A stretch of DNA of 64,000 nucleotides from Cohnella thailandensis (GCF_014212135.1 NZ_JACJVQ010000017.1:372001-436000); one strand, 5' to 3'; positions 32,649 through 41,663 are shown, counted from the stretch's first letter. Translations and numbers: made by a program. The notes: a model not told the origin generated them from the letters alone.

Positions 32649-33281
32649 TCAGTACATGAAGCGCTGCCTGAACCGGACCTTGTCAAACTTCTCCGCGGAG
32701 GCAAGCGGGACGTCGGGACCGATGCGTACCATCAGGCAGTTGGCGGGGTGCGCGCAGATCTCGGGATCGTCCGTCGCGAACCAGACCATTCCTACGGTTT
32801 TCATCAGGTTCTCCATCATCTCCCGATATTGCCAGACGGACAGGCCGCTGTTCTCCAAATCCCAATGCCAATAATATTCGGTCGTGTACACGATGACGTT
32901 GTCGAGCTGGCCCTCTTCGAAGGCCGTTGCCAGCAGAGCTTTGCTAATGCCTTGGCCCCGATATTCGTCGGCGACCTCGATCGCTCCCAGCTCGACGAGA
33001 TCGTCCATGCCGCCTTCGGACCAGCGTTCGAGCTCGTCCGGGTAATGAAAGGTCACGTAGCCGACGACGGTGTCGCCATCCACGGCCGCGATAATTCGGC
33101 CTTCCGGCAGCTCCGAGATCTCGATCAGCGCCGCGTGCTGCTCCTTCGGCCTCCGGAAAGCGTCCAGGGCGTCGTGAAGGCGATAATTGCGCAGAGTCTC
33201 GGGAGGAATGGGACCTTCGATCGCGAGCGGACCGTTCTTGCCTTGGCGGACATGCCGATGATAGCGCTTTATATGCTCCAT
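32649..33281 (-). CDS. acuA: AcuA, protein acetyltransferase (GNAT)
   Basis: 210 residues, Bacillus AcuA length. GNAT core: VVGYVTFHYPDELERWSEGGMDDLVELGAIEVADEYRGQGISKALLATAF contains the acetyl-CoA loop RGQGIS. The C-terminal YYWHWDLENSGLSVWQYREMMENLMKTVGM is characteristic of AcuA. It acetylates the catalytic lysine of AcsA to inactivate it. AAAAGGAG lies 10 nt before the ATG. A TATAAT on the minus strand at 33313-33308 could serve as its -10. Confidence 0.94.
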   Translation of the reverse strand: MEHIKRYHRHVRQGKNGPLAIEGPIPPETLRNYRLHDALDAFRRPKEQHAALIEISELPEGRIIAAVDGDTVVGYVTFHYPDELERWSEGGMDDLVELGAIEVADEYRGQGISKALLATAFEEGQLDNVIVYTTEYYWHWDLENSGLSVWQYREMMENLMKTVGMVWFATDDPEICAHPANCLMVRIGPDVPLASAEKFDKVRFRQRFMY

Positions 33282-33420
33282 GGCGATCGCTCCTTTTGTT
33301 AGATGTCATTATACACCATGGAAGAGGCGAGAGGGAGAAGGATTCGGTTAGTTGGGTGAAAAAGCTAGCATTCTCGCGGATTTTGCCCCCTGCCGTCCAA
33401 TAATCTCCTGGTTCACGGTG

Positions 33421-33448
33421 TTCCGAAACGAGATCCCTGTGATATAAT
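33421..33448 (+). promoter_or_regulatory. acsA extended -10 promoter
   Basis: TATAAT at 33443-33448 preceded by TGA (extended -10); weak TTCCGA 16 nt upstream. Transcription would start near 33455. Confidence 0.6.
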
Positions 33449-33474
33449 GACGTAGTCAAGCAATTCATGTTAAC

Positions 33475-33491
33475 TTGTAAGCGTATACTTA
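33475..33491 (+). promoter_or_regulatory. cre site (CcpA operator) in the acsA leader
   Basis: TTGTAAGCGTATACTTA fits the cre consensus WTGNAARCGNWWWCAWW with one mismatch. It lies about 20 nt past the expected start point, where bound CcpA would block elongation. B. subtilis acsA is a known CcpA target. Confidence 0.7.
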
Positions 33492-33517
33492 TTTAACAAT
33501 TCTGGCTACTGAATGGG

Positions 33518-35254
33518 ATGGTGAAGGTCATGACATTGCAGCATGAGGAGAAACTTGCGGTTACGGTTGCGACTTCCAATATGGGGTCTTACGAGGAAGC
33601 GGTACGCAATTTCAAATGGGAAGACGTGGAAGCGAACTTCTCCTGGTCTCAGACCGGCAAGGTCAACATGGCCTACGAGGCGATCGACCGCCACGTGGAG
33701 AACGGCAAAGGCGATCGGATCGCGCTTCATTACAGCGACAGCCAGCGCGAGGAGAGCTACACGTACGCGCAGATGGCCGAAGCGTCCAATCGGTTCGCTA
33801 ACGTTCTTCGCAAGCTCGGCGTGGGCAAAGGCGACCGCATCTTTATTTTCATGGCCCGTTCGCCGGAGCTCTACTTCGGATTGCTAGGCGCTCTTAAAGT
33901 AGGAGCCGTAGTGGGGCCGTTGTTCGAAGCTTTCATGGAGACCGCCGTCCGGGATCGTTTGCAGGATAGCGGAGCGGTCGCGATCCTGACTTCCGCGGCC
34001 CTGCTGCCGCGCATTCAGCGGGCGGAGCTGCCGGAGCTGAAGCACTTGATCGTGTTCGGCGACGACGTGAAGGAAGAGGACGGCATCGTCGACTTCAAGA
34101 AGGCGATGGCCGAGGCTTCGAACGAGGCGGCCATCGAATGGCTGAATCGCGAGGATGGCTTGATCCTCCATTATACTTCCGGCTCCACGGGCAAGCCCAA
34201 GGGGGTTTACCACGTTCAGAACGCCATGATCCAACATTATTATACGGGCCGCGTGGTACTGGATCTGAGAGAAGGCGACGTGTACTGGTGCACGGCCGAT
34301 CCGGGCTGGGTAACGGGAACGTCCTATGGGATATTCGCGCCGTGGCTTAACGGGGTGACCAATGTCGTGCGAGGCGGACGCTTCAGCCCGCAAGACTGGT
34401 ACGCGACCCTGCAGAAGTACAAGGTTACGGTTTGGTACAGCGCTCCGACGGCGTTCCGGATGCTGATGGGCGCCGGGGACGACGCGGTGAAGCCGTTCGA
34501 TCTGTCCAGCGTCCGGCACGTGCTGAGCGTAGGAGAACCGCTGAACCCGGAAGTCGTGCGTTGGGGGATGAAGGTATACGGCCAGCGCATCCACGATACG
34601 TGGTGGATGACCGAGACCGGCGGCCAGCTGATTTGCAACTACCCGGGCATGGAGATCAAGCCGGGTTCGATGGGACGCCCCGTGCCGGGCATCGAGGCTT
34701 CCATCATCGACGATCAAGGCAACGAGCTGCCTCCGTTCCGAATGGGTAACCTGGCCGTAAAGACGCCTTGGCCTTCGATGATGCGCAAGATCTGGAACAA
34801 CCCGGCCAAGTACGAAGAATACTTCCGCATCCCGGGCTGGTATGTCTCCGGCGATTCGGCTTACAAGGACGAAGAGGGCTATTTCTGGTTCCAAGGCCGC
34901 ATCGACGACGTCATCAATACGTCCGGCGAGCGCGTCGGTCCGTTCGAGGTCGAGAGCAAGCTTGTCGAGCACCCGGCAGTAGCGGAGGCGGGCGTCATCG
35001 GCAAGCCGGATCCGCTTCGCGGCGAGATCATCAAGGCGTTCATCTCCCTGCGCGAAGGCTTCGAGCCGTCGGATGAGCTCAAGGCGGACATCTCCAAGTT
35101 CGTGAAGGAAGGGCTGTCCGCTCACGCGGCGCCGCGCGAGATCGAATTCCGCGACAAGCTGCCGAAGACGCGCAGCGGCAAGATCATGCGGCGCGTGCTC
35201 AAGGCTTGGGAGCTTAATCTCCCGACGGGAGACTTGTCCACGATCGAGGATTAA
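33518..35254 (+). CDS. acsA: Acetyl-CoA synthetase, AMP-forming
   Basis: 578 residues, as in Bacillus AcsA (572). ANL-superfamily motifs: AMP/phosphate loop YTSGSTGKPKGVYH, WWMTETGGQLICNYPG (acetate/AMP pocket), GWYVSGDSAYKDEEGYFWFQGRIDDVINTSGERVG hinge region, and the catalytic lysine in PKTRSGKIMRRVLKAWE, the target of AcuA acetylation. It activates acetate to acetyl-CoA. The first ATG at 33518 and the ATG at 33530 are both possible. Divergent from acuA-acuC. Confidence 0.95.
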   Translation: MVKVMTLQHEEKLAVTVATSNMGSYEEAVRNFKWEDVEANFSWSQTGKVNMAYEAIDRHVENGKGDRIALHYSDSQREESYTYAQMAEASNRFANVLRKLGVGKGDRIFIFMARSPELYFGLLGALKVGAVVGPLFEAFMETAVRDRLQDSGAVAILTSAALLPRIQRAELPELKHLIVFGDDVKEEDGIVDFKKAMAEASNEAAIEWLNREDGLILHYTSGSTGKPKGVYHVQNAMIQHYYTGRVVLDLREGDVYWCTADPGWVTGTSYGIFAPWLNGVTNVVRGGRFSPQDWYATLQKYKVTVWYSAPTAFRMLMGAGDDAVKPFDLSSVRHVLSVGEPLNPEVVRWGMKVYGQRIHDTWWMTETGGQLICNYPGMEIKPGSMGRPVPGIEASIIDDQGNELPPFRMGNLAVKTPWPSMMRKIWNNPAKYEEYFRIPGWYVSGDSAYKDEEGYFWFQGRIDDVINTSGERVGPFEVESKLVEHPAVAEAGVIGKPDPLRGEIIKAFISLREGFEPSDELKADISKFVKEGLSAHAAPREIEFRDKLPKTRSGKIMRRVLKAWELNLPTGDLSTIED

Positions 35255-35257
35255 GTA

Positions 35258-35296
35258 AAAGGGCGGAGCCGAGGTTATCTTGGCTCCGCCCTTCTC
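35258..35296. terminator. acsA terminator
   Basis: AAGGGCGGAGCC / GGCTCCGCCCTT with an 11-nt loop; TTCTC on the plus side and TTTTACTTAA on the minus side. Confidence 0.75.
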
Positions 35297-35305
35297 ATGG
35301 CAATA

Positions 35306-35363
35306 GAAGAGGCTGATCCGCCGGTCTATCGCGTTTGTCGCGAACCGGCGGATCAGCCTCTTC
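35306..35363. terminator. 20-bp perfect hairpin after the PBP gene
   Basis: GAAGAGGCTGATCCGCCGGT pairs perfectly with 35344-35363; the loop contains its own CGCG-TTTGT-CGCG. Lies between convergent acsA and PBP genes, in tandem with the preceding terminator. Confidence 0.7.
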
Positions 35364-35376
35364 TTCGATATCGATG

Positions 35377-38300
35377 TTATTGAACCGCCACGGCTGCGGA
35401 AGGATCGGAGGTGCCCGTGCTATTGACGGCCGTTATCCGATACCAGCCGCCCGGGGAGAGCGTCATGTACTCGAAATGAGTTTGCGCGGTCGATCCGAGC
35501 AGCTTGTAGCGGCCGTTCTCGGTTCCCGTATACCAGATCTCATACTTCGTTACGTTCTCGCCGGCCGGATTGGACGACCAATCCAGCGTAATGCCGAGGT
35601 CCGTCTTCTGCGCCTGGATGCCGGACGGGGCGGTAGGAGCGGCTGCCGTGCCGTCCGGAGTGGTTCCCTGATTCTCTCCGGACGTCCCTTCGCCTGTCCC
35701 CGTTCCCGTTCCCGTTCCGCTGTCGGTTCCGTCTCCCGGGAACGGGAAGCTCGGATCCGGCGTTGCCCCGCCGTCGGAGCCGGTCGACACGACCGCGCTG
35801 CGAGGGGACTCCTTGCCCGCGACGTCGACGGCCGTCACGTAATAATCGTAGGTGTTGCTGGCGGAGATGTAATTGACGAACTTCGCTTCGTCGCCCGCGA
35901 ATACCGAGACTTCTACCTTCTGGAAGGACCCCCCGTTCACCGAACGGTATAGCCGGTAGCCGGCCACGTCGGCTTGGGCGCTCGGGCTGAAGGTGATGCG
36001 GACCTTGCCGCCGTCCAGCGTCTCCGCGACGACGTTGCCCGGCGCCGACGGAATCGCTCCGTCCTCGACGCGCGGATCGATCTTGGACGGCGCGCTGTTC
36101 TTGGCGTCCTGCGGCAGATAGTACGAGAGCGACTTGCGCTTGTCGGCTGCTACGCTGCCGAGAGCCTGCTGGATATCTTCCATCAGCTTATCCAGGGGAG
36201 CCTCGCGCTTCACCATCACGGATTCCCGCAGCAGATCTTCCGGCGTGCCGTCTTGCGGCAAGTAATTGACTCCGTTAAACGTAATATACTTGACCTTCAC
36301 GAGAGAGTCGTCCTGCTCCTTCGGGACGTACTTCTTGTTGAAGATGTCCGTCGTCAGCTTGCCGGCTTGCCGGGTCAGATCGGTCGGCAGCTTGCCGCTG
36401 ACGCTCGATACGGTCATCGACACGATTCCGTCCGGCTTCTCGAACTTCTCGGTCGGGAACAGCTCCGGCTTCTCCTCCGTGACGGCGTTCATGACCTTGG
36501 CCCAGATCTGCTTCGCCCGGTTGCGGCCGTCTCCGGACAGCGTGTTGGTCGGCTTCTCGTAGCCGGCCCATACGCCGAGCGTAATGTCCGGGGTATACCC
36601 TTCGAACCAAACGTCGGAATAGTTCGACGTGGTGCCCGTCTTGCCGACGATCGGAATCTTGCCGTAGTTCTTGAACGCGGATTTGACCGAAGTCGCCGTT
36701 CCTTCCGTCACGACGGTTCTCAGCATGTCGGTCATCAGGTAAGCGGATTGCTCGCTGACGACGCGCTTCGGAGCCGCTTCGTGCTTGAAGACGATGTTAT
36801 TGTCGGCGTCCCGGATCTCTTCGATCATATACGAGTCGTTGAAGACGCCCTTATTGGCGATAGCGCCGTATGCGTTCGTCAGCTCTTCGACGCTCGTACC
36901 GTAAGTCAGGCCGCCGATAACGCCCGTCTGAGCCTGATTGTCTTCCTCCACCAGGGTGGTAATCCCAAGCTGGCGAGCGAAGTTCCATGCTTCGCTGATC
37001 GTGACCTTGTCCAGGAAGATCTTGAGCGCCGGAAGGTTCAGCGACTTGTTCAAAGCCGTTCTGGCCGTGACGAGGCCGGCGTATTTCTCGTTCGAGTTCT
37101 TCGGAATATGCTTGCTCGTTCCGCCGTTGTTCAGGATCATCGGGGAGTCGTCCAGCACGGAGGCCGGCTGGATCAGCCCTTTCTCGATGGCGGGCAGGTA
37201 AGCGGCGATCGGCTTCATCGCCGAACCCGGCTGCCTCTCCATCTGCGTCGCGAAGTTCATCTGTTCGATATGGAAGTCGCGTCCTTCGATCATCCCGAGA
37301 ATAGCTCCGGTCTTATGGTCGATCATGACGGAAGCGATCTGCTCCACGCCCTTGGTGGCATGGTCGGGAGAGAAATTGTCCGGGTTCTCCGCGATATCGT
37401 GCATCAGATCGTAAATCTTCTTGTCGATGGTCGTCGTGACCTTATAGCCGCCGCGAAGCAGCTGCGCGCGGGCGTCCTCCACGAGAGCGCTGTTCTCCTT
37501 CTTGTCGAGGTCCGCTTCCGTCAGGTTAGGATTCTGCTTAAGCACGAGCAGCCGGGCCGCTTGCCTCTCCGCTTCGAGCATGAGATACGGGTACGTGTTG
37601 TATGCCTTCTGCGTAGGCTTGGCGAGAGAAGAATAGACGTCGAACTTCGATGCTTCGTCGTACTCCGCCTGAGTGATGTTGCCGTACTCCAGCATCTTCT
37701 CCAGTACCAGCTTCTGCCGGTTCATCGCCCGGTTGAAGTTGGCCTCGTTGAATTCGCCTTTGCTCGTAAAGGCGGAATAAGCGTTCGGACGCTGAGGCAG
37801 TCCGGCTAGATAGGCGGCTTGAGCGAGATTAAGCTGATCCAGCTCCAAGCCGAAAATCCCCTTGGCGGCGGACTTGATTCCGTACAGGTTATATCCGGAA
37901 GAGCCGTTGCCGTAATTGATCTTATTCAGATAAGCGGTAATGATCTGCTCCTTGGACAGGTACTGCTCCAGCCTTAAGGCGAGGAAGATCTCCTTCGCTT
38001 TCCGGCTCGTCGTCTTGTCGAGGGTCAGGAACACCTGGCGCGCCAGCTGCTGGGTAAGCGTACTGCCGCCCGTCTGCACGTCCTCGTTCAGTACCTGCTG
38101 CTTGACGGCTCTTATCAAGCCGTTCGCGTCAACGCCCGGATGCGAGAAAAAATTGCGGTCCTCGATCGAGGTGACGGCGTTGATCACCGTTTCGGGTATC
38201 TCGTTGAACGTGACGGGGCGGCGATCCTCTTCCGTCCGCAGCTGCCCGATCAGCGTGTTGTCCCGGAAATACACGAATCCGGTAATGGAATTCTCGTTTA

Positions 38301-38508
38301 TTTTCTCTTCGATTAAACTTTGCGGGCGTACCGGATCGTCCTTGACCAGTGCCGCGATGTATCCTCCCGCCGCGCCTGCCGCCACCAGTCCCGTCAGCAA
38401 GCCGAACAGCAGCAGCCAAAGGATGGTATAGATGAAGAGTCGCGCGGCGAGCCACCATGCGGAGCCGTAGCTCTTAGGCGGCTTGGGAGTTGGATTAGAT
38501 TCGCTCAT
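35377..38508 (-). CDS. Bifunctional penicillin-binding protein 1A family with C-terminal FnIII repeats
   Basis: 1043 residues. Short cytoplasmic tail, one TM (about 24-53), then the GT51 transglycosylase with EDRNFFSHPGVD (catalytic Glu) and GGSTLTQQLARQVFL. The transpeptidase domain has the serine in PGSAMKP (SxxK), KSLNLPAL (SxN) and KTGTTSNYSD (KTG). After it come two fibronectin-III-like domains (about 795-880 and 960-1040), joined by a Gly/Thr/Pro-rich linker (GTDSGTGTGTGTGEG). It polymerises and cross-links peptidoglycan outside the membrane; the FnIII part probably contacts wall or partners. ATG preceded by AGGAGG. Confidence 0.95.
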   Translation of the reverse strand: MSESNPTPKPPKSYGSAWWLAARLFIYTILWLLLFGLLTGLVAAGAAGGYIAALVKDDPVRPQSLIEEKINENSITGFVYFRDNTLIGQLRTEEDRRPVTFNEIPETVINAVTSIEDRNFFSHPGVDANGLIRAVKQQVLNEDVQTGGSTLTQQLARQVFLTLDKTTSRKAKEIFLALRLEQYLSKEQIITAYLNKINYGNGSSGYNLYGIKSAAKGIFGLELDQLNLAQAAYLAGLPQRPNAYSAFTSKGEFNEANFNRAMNRQKLVLEKMLEYGNITQAEYDEASKFDVYSSLAKPTQKAYNTYPYLMLEAERQAARLLVLKQNPNLTEADLDKKENSALVEDARAQLLRGGYKVTTTIDKKIYDLMHDIAENPDNFSPDHATKGVEQIASVMIDHKTGAILGMIEGRDFHIEQMNFATQMERQPGSAMKPIAAYLPAIEKGLIQPASVLDDSPMILNNGGTSKHIPKNSNEKYAGLVTARTALNKSLNLPALKIFLDKVTISEAWNFARQLGITTLVEEDNQAQTGVIGGLTYGTSVEELTNAYGAIANKGVFNDSYMIEEIRDADNNIVFKHEAAPKRVVSEQSAYLMTDMLRTVVTEGTATSVKSAFKNYGKIPIVGKTGTTSNYSDVWFEGYTPDITLGVWAGYEKPTNTLSGDGRNRAKQIWAKVMNAVTEEKPELFPTEKFEKPDGIVSMTVSSVSGKLPTDLTRQAGKLTTDIFNKKYVPKEQDDSLVKVKYITFNGVNYLPQDGTPEDLLRESVMVKREAPLDKLMEDIQQALGSVAADKRKSLSYYLPQDAKNSAPSKIDPRVEDGAIPSAPGNVVAETLDGGKVRITFSPSAQADVAGYRLYRSVNGGSFQKVEVSVFAGDEAKFVNYISASNTYDYYVTAVDVAGKESPRSAVVSTGSDGGATPDPSFPFPGDGTDSGTGTGTGTGEGTSGENQGTTPDGTAAAPTAPSGIQAQKTDLGITLDWSSNPAGENVTKYEIWYTGTENGRYKLLGSTAQTHFEYMTLSPGGWYRITAVNSTGTSDPSAAVAVQ

Positions 38509-38719
38509 ATGAGGCCTCCTTCACAAACAGAACCATTATAGCATATTTGCCAAATGTTTGACTCGCCCGAATCCGGCGGGACGGCGGCGGAGTGAGTCCT
38601 TGGTCTTATAAAAATATCCTAAAATCTAGGGGATAAAGAAACTTCATCCTACAACTAACCGTATTAATATATTGAGACGTCGGTTCATGCCGGAAAGTTG
38701 CTCACGAGGGGGGATGCCT

Positions 38720-39235
38720 ATGGATGCGTTATTTTGGTGCTGTTTGCTGTTCGGGGCGCTTATGGCGCTCGTTACTCTGATTTTCGGCGATGGCTTGGGA
38801 GATGCGGCCGGCGGTCTTTTCTCCATCGATCTTCACGACGTCTTCCAACCGGTCGTCCTGTCCGGAGGCATTACCGTCTTCGGAGGAATGGGCCTGCTGC
38901 TTCACCGGTATTCCGAGCTGCCCGGCTACGGGATTTACCTCCTGTCCGTCATGGGCGCCGCGCTGATCGGGATGGGAATGTATTTCGTCTACGTCAGGCC
39001 GATGAGGAACAGCGAGAACTCCACCGGATACTCCATGAACGAGCTGACCGGCATGCTGGCGGAAGTGTTGACGCCGGTGCCCGCGACGGGGTTTGGGGAA
39101 GTCCTGGTGAAGGCGGGGGTCGGTTACTCCAATCATGTGGCGGCGAGCTTCGACAAGGTGGACGTTCCGGCGGGAACGAAAGTCGTCGTGGTCGAAGTGA
39201 AGGAAGGGACGCTGTACGTCTCGAGAATGGATTGA
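38720..39235 (+). CDS. NfeD-like membrane protein
   Basis: 171 residues from the ATG 6 nt behind AGGGGGG; the frame extends to 38672 without a site. Three TM helices (LFWCCLLFGALMALVTLIFG, VVLSGGITVFGGMGLLL, GIYLLSVMGAALIGMGMYFVYV) precede a C-terminal soluble beta-barrel (ELTGMLAEVLTPVPATGFGEVLVKAG...GTKVVVVEVKEGTLYVSRMD), the OB fold of NfeD1b/YuaF-type proteins. It sits 45 nt before the flotillin gene, as in many Firmicutes, where the pair organises membrane microdomains. Confidence 0.85.
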   Translation: MDALFWCCLLFGALMALVTLIFGDGLGDAAGGLFSIDLHDVFQPVVLSGGITVFGGMGLLLHRYSELPGYGIYLLSVMGAALIGMGMYFVYVRPMRNSENSTGYSMNELTGMLAEVLTPVPATGFGEVLVKAGVGYSNHVAASFDKVDVPAGTKVVVVEVKEGTLYVSRMD

Positions 39236-39280
39236 AGCTGCGAAATTATTATTCCTAATGAAGAGAGGCTGGGTGGTCGT

Positions 39281-40813
39281 TTGAACAACATTCCGGAGTA
39301 TTTGTACATACCCATCGGGGTCGTCGCCGTCTTGCTCGTGCTCGGACTCGCTTTCTGGGCCCGTTACAAGACCGTCTCGCCGGACGAAGCGATGATCGTG
39401 ACGGGTTCGTTCCTGGGGAGCAAGAACGTAGCGATCGACGACACCGGACGGAAAATAAAGATCGTACGGGGCGGAGGCGCGTTTATTCTGCCGATCTTCC
39501 AGCAAGCGCAGAATCTGTCGCTGCTCTCCCACAAGCTTGACGTCACGACGCCGGAAGTGTACACGGAGCAAGGCGTTCCCGTCCTGACGGACGCGGTCGC
39601 CATCATCAAGATCGGCGGATCCGTCGAAGACGTCGCCACGGCGGCGGAGCAGTTCCTCGGCAAACCGACCGAAGCGCTTAAGAGCGAAGCTCAGGAAGTG
39701 CTGGAAGGACACCTGCGCGCGATTCTGGGAACGATGACGGTGGAGGAAGTATATCGGAATCGAGACAAGTTCGCCCAAGAGGTTCAGGGCGTCGCCGCCA
39801 GGGACTTGAAGAAGATGGGCCTCTTGATCGTCTCCTTCACGATCAAGGACGTCCGGGATAAGCACGGCTATCTCGAAGCGCTGGGCAAGCCGCGGATCGC
39901 CGCGGTGAAGAGAGACGCGGACATCGCCGAAGCCCAGGCGATTCGGGATTCGCGGATCCAGAAGGCTCTCGCGGAGGAAGAAGGCCAGAAGGCGGAGCTT
40001 CTGCGCGATACGAACATCGCGGAAGCGACGAAGGCGAAGGAGCTGAAGGTCGCATCCTTCAAGAAGGAACAGGATATGGCGAAGGCGGAAGCCGATCAGT
40101 CCTATTCCATACAGGAAGCCCGTTCCAAGCAAAGCGTCGTCGAGGAGCAGATGAAGGTCGAACTCGTCCGCAAGGAACGCGAGATCGACCTGGAGGCGAA
40201 GGAGATTCTTCGCCGGGAGAAGCAATACGACGCCGAGGTCAAGAAGAAGGCGGACGCGGACCGCTACGCCGTCGAACAGGCGGCGGAAGCCGACCGGGTG
40301 AAGAAGATGCGCGAGGCGGACGCGCTGCAGTATAAGATCGAAGCGGAAGCCAAGGCCGTCGCGGAGCAGAAGCGGCTCGAGGGCCTCGCGATCGCGGACG
40401 CGGAGCGGGCGAAGGGTACCGCCGAAGCGGAAGTCATCCGGCTGCGGGGACTTGCGGAAGCGGAAGCGAAGGAGAAGCTGGCGGAAGCGTTCGAGAGCTT
40501 CGGGGAAGCGGCCGTTCTCGATATCATCGCGAAGATGCTGCCGGAGCTCGCGGGCAAGGTCGCAGAACCGATCTCGTCGATCGACAAGCTGACCGTCGTC
40601 GATACGGGACACGGCGAAGGCGCCGCGCGCGTCAGCAACTACGTCACCTCGCTGATGGCGACGGCTCCCGAGATGCTGAAGAATGTCTCCGGCATCGACT
40701 TGAACAAGCTTGTTCAAGGGCTGACAAGGCGTTCGCAGCCCGTCCTGGGCGGCGACAAGCAGCCGGTCGCGCAGCTTCCGGCGGATCCGGCGAAGCCGAC
40801 GCCGGCCGAATAA
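39281..40813 (+). CDS. floT: Flotillin-like SPFH protein (FloT/YuaG)
   Basis: 510 residues, TTG start. A membrane-anchoring hydrophobic N terminus (IPIGVVAVLLVLGLAFWARY) precedes the SPFH/PHB domain (about 30-200; VSPDEAMIVTG, GGGAFILPIFQQAQNLSL, VYTEQGVPVLTDAVAIIKIGG, FLGKPTEALKSEAQEVLEGHLRAILG, KMGLLIVSFTIKDVRD). A long EA/AE-repeat coiled coil follows (about 210-430), the flotillin hallmark. The C terminus is Pro/Ala-rich. Flotillins scaffold bacterial lipid microdomains. Cotranscribed with the NfeD gene. Confidence 0.93.
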   Translation: MNNIPEYLYIPIGVVAVLLVLGLAFWARYKTVSPDEAMIVTGSFLGSKNVAIDDTGRKIKIVRGGGAFILPIFQQAQNLSLLSHKLDVTTPEVYTEQGVPVLTDAVAIIKIGGSVEDVATAAEQFLGKPTEALKSEAQEVLEGHLRAILGTMTVEEVYRNRDKFAQEVQGVAARDLKKMGLLIVSFTIKDVRDKHGYLEALGKPRIAAVKRDADIAEAQAIRDSRIQKALAEEEGQKAELLRDTNIAEATKAKELKVASFKKEQDMAKAEADQSYSIQEARSKQSVVEEQMKVELVRKEREIDLEAKEILRREKQYDAEVKKKADADRYAVEQAAEADRVKKMREADALQYKIEAEAKAVAEQKRLEGLAIADAERAKGTAEAEVIRLRGLAEAEAKEKLAEAFESFGEAAVLDIIAKMLPELAGKVAEPISSIDKLTVVDTGHGEGAARVSNYVTSLMATAPEMLKNVSGIDLNKLVQGLTRRSQPVLGGDKQPVAQLPADPAKPTPAE

Positions 40814-40828
40814 CGATTCGAATAACAA

Positions 40829-40866
40829 AACACCGGATCGCCGAAAGGCGAATCCGGTGTTCTTCG
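40829..40866. terminator. Bidirectional terminator floT / rpsD
   Basis: ACACCGGAT / ATCCGGTGT stem with inner CGCC-GAAA-GGCG, A-rich on the left and TTCTTCGTT on the right. Confidence 0.8.
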
Positions 40867-40877
40867 TTACGGTGCGA

Positions 40878-41477
40878 TTAGCGGCTGTAGAATTCGACGA
40901 TTTGTTGCTCTTCGATTTCTTGGGACAGCTCGTCGCGGCCAGGAAGGCGGATGTACTTGCCTTCTTGCGTCGTAGCGTTGTAGTCCAGGTAAGCCGGAAT
41001 GTGGTGACGAGCTTCCGAAGCTTCCTTGATAGCCTTCAGACCGCGGCTGCGCTCGCGCAGGCCGATGACGTCGCCTACTTGAACCGTGTAGGAAGCGATG
41101 TCGACCTTGTGGCCGTTGACCGTCACGTGGCCGTGGGAGACCAATTGACGAGCGCCCGGACGGGAGTTCGCCCAGCCGAGACGGTACACGAGGTTGTCAA
41201 GACGGCTTTCCAGAAGGAACATGAAGTTCTCGCCGGACTTACCCTTGAGCTTGGATGCGCGGTCGAACAAGTTGCGGAATTGCTTCTCGTTCAGGCCGTA
41301 CATGTGGCGAAGCTTTTGCTTCTCGAGAAGCTGTTGGCCGTAGCCGCTGACTTTGCGGCGTTGGTTAGCGCCGTGTTGTCCCGGAGGGAACGGACGCTTC
41401 AGATCTTTACCGTTGCCGGAAAGGGAAATTCCGAGACGACGGCTGAGTTTAAACTTGGGTCCTGTATAACGTGCCAT
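40878..41477 (-). CDS. rpsD: 30S ribosomal protein S4
   Basis: 199 residues. MARYTGPKFKLSRRLGISLSG, PFPPGQHGANQRRKVSGYGQQLLEKQKLRHMYGL and the S4 RNA-binding domain (LESRLDNLVYRLGWANSRPGARQLVSHGHVTVNGHKVDIASYTVQVGD) are diagnostic. No zinc-binding Cys, so it is the C- form. It nucleates 30S assembly on 16S rRNA. As in B. subtilis the gene stands alone, outside the alpha operon, and has a long leader suited to S4 autoregulation. Confidence 0.98.
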   Translation of the reverse strand: MARYTGPKFKLSRRLGISLSGNGKDLKRPFPPGQHGANQRRKVSGYGQQLLEKQKLRHMYGLNEKQFRNLFDRASKLKGKSGENFMFLLESRLDNLVYRLGWANSRPGARQLVSHGHVTVNGHKVDIASYTVQVGDVIGLRERSRGLKAIKEASEARHHIPAYLDYNATTQEGKYIRLPGRDELSQEIEEQQIVEFYSR

Positions 41478-41657
41478 GAGTGTGCAAACTCCTTTTTCAA
41501 AAAAAGTTATTTTTGAAAATGGGGTATCGTTGCGCCGGGTTCTCCGAACCGAATAAGAAGCGATTGTCTTCCATCGGTTCCGGCAGGGATGTTCAGCCGC
41601 AGCCCGCCGGTGGATCGCCCGTGAGGGTGACACAAACTCTTAGCCCAATATTCAACA
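41478..41657 (-). promoter_or_regulatory. rpsD leader RNA, probable S4 autoregulatory region
   Basis: About 180 nt lie between the promoter and the ATG. Its minus strand has several GC helices, for example GGGCGATCCACCGGCGGGCTGCGGC, and a TTATTCGGTTCGGAGAACC segment, followed by a T/A-rich run around AAGGAG. No frame in it looks like a gene. In B. subtilis S4 represses rpsD through its leader; the same is inferred here from length and position, not from a matched structure. Confidence 0.45.
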
Positions 41658-41663
41658 AGTTAT

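Noticed and set aside
35974..37809. 611-residue plus-strand frame inside the PBP gene
   Set aside because: Antisense to the conserved transglycosylase and transpeptidase motifs; no plausible start.
38729..40828. 699-residue minus-strand frame opposite the NfeD and flotillin genes
   Set aside because: Shadow of the EA-rich coiled-coil coding sequence; low-complexity Leu/Arg/Asp composition, no motifs.
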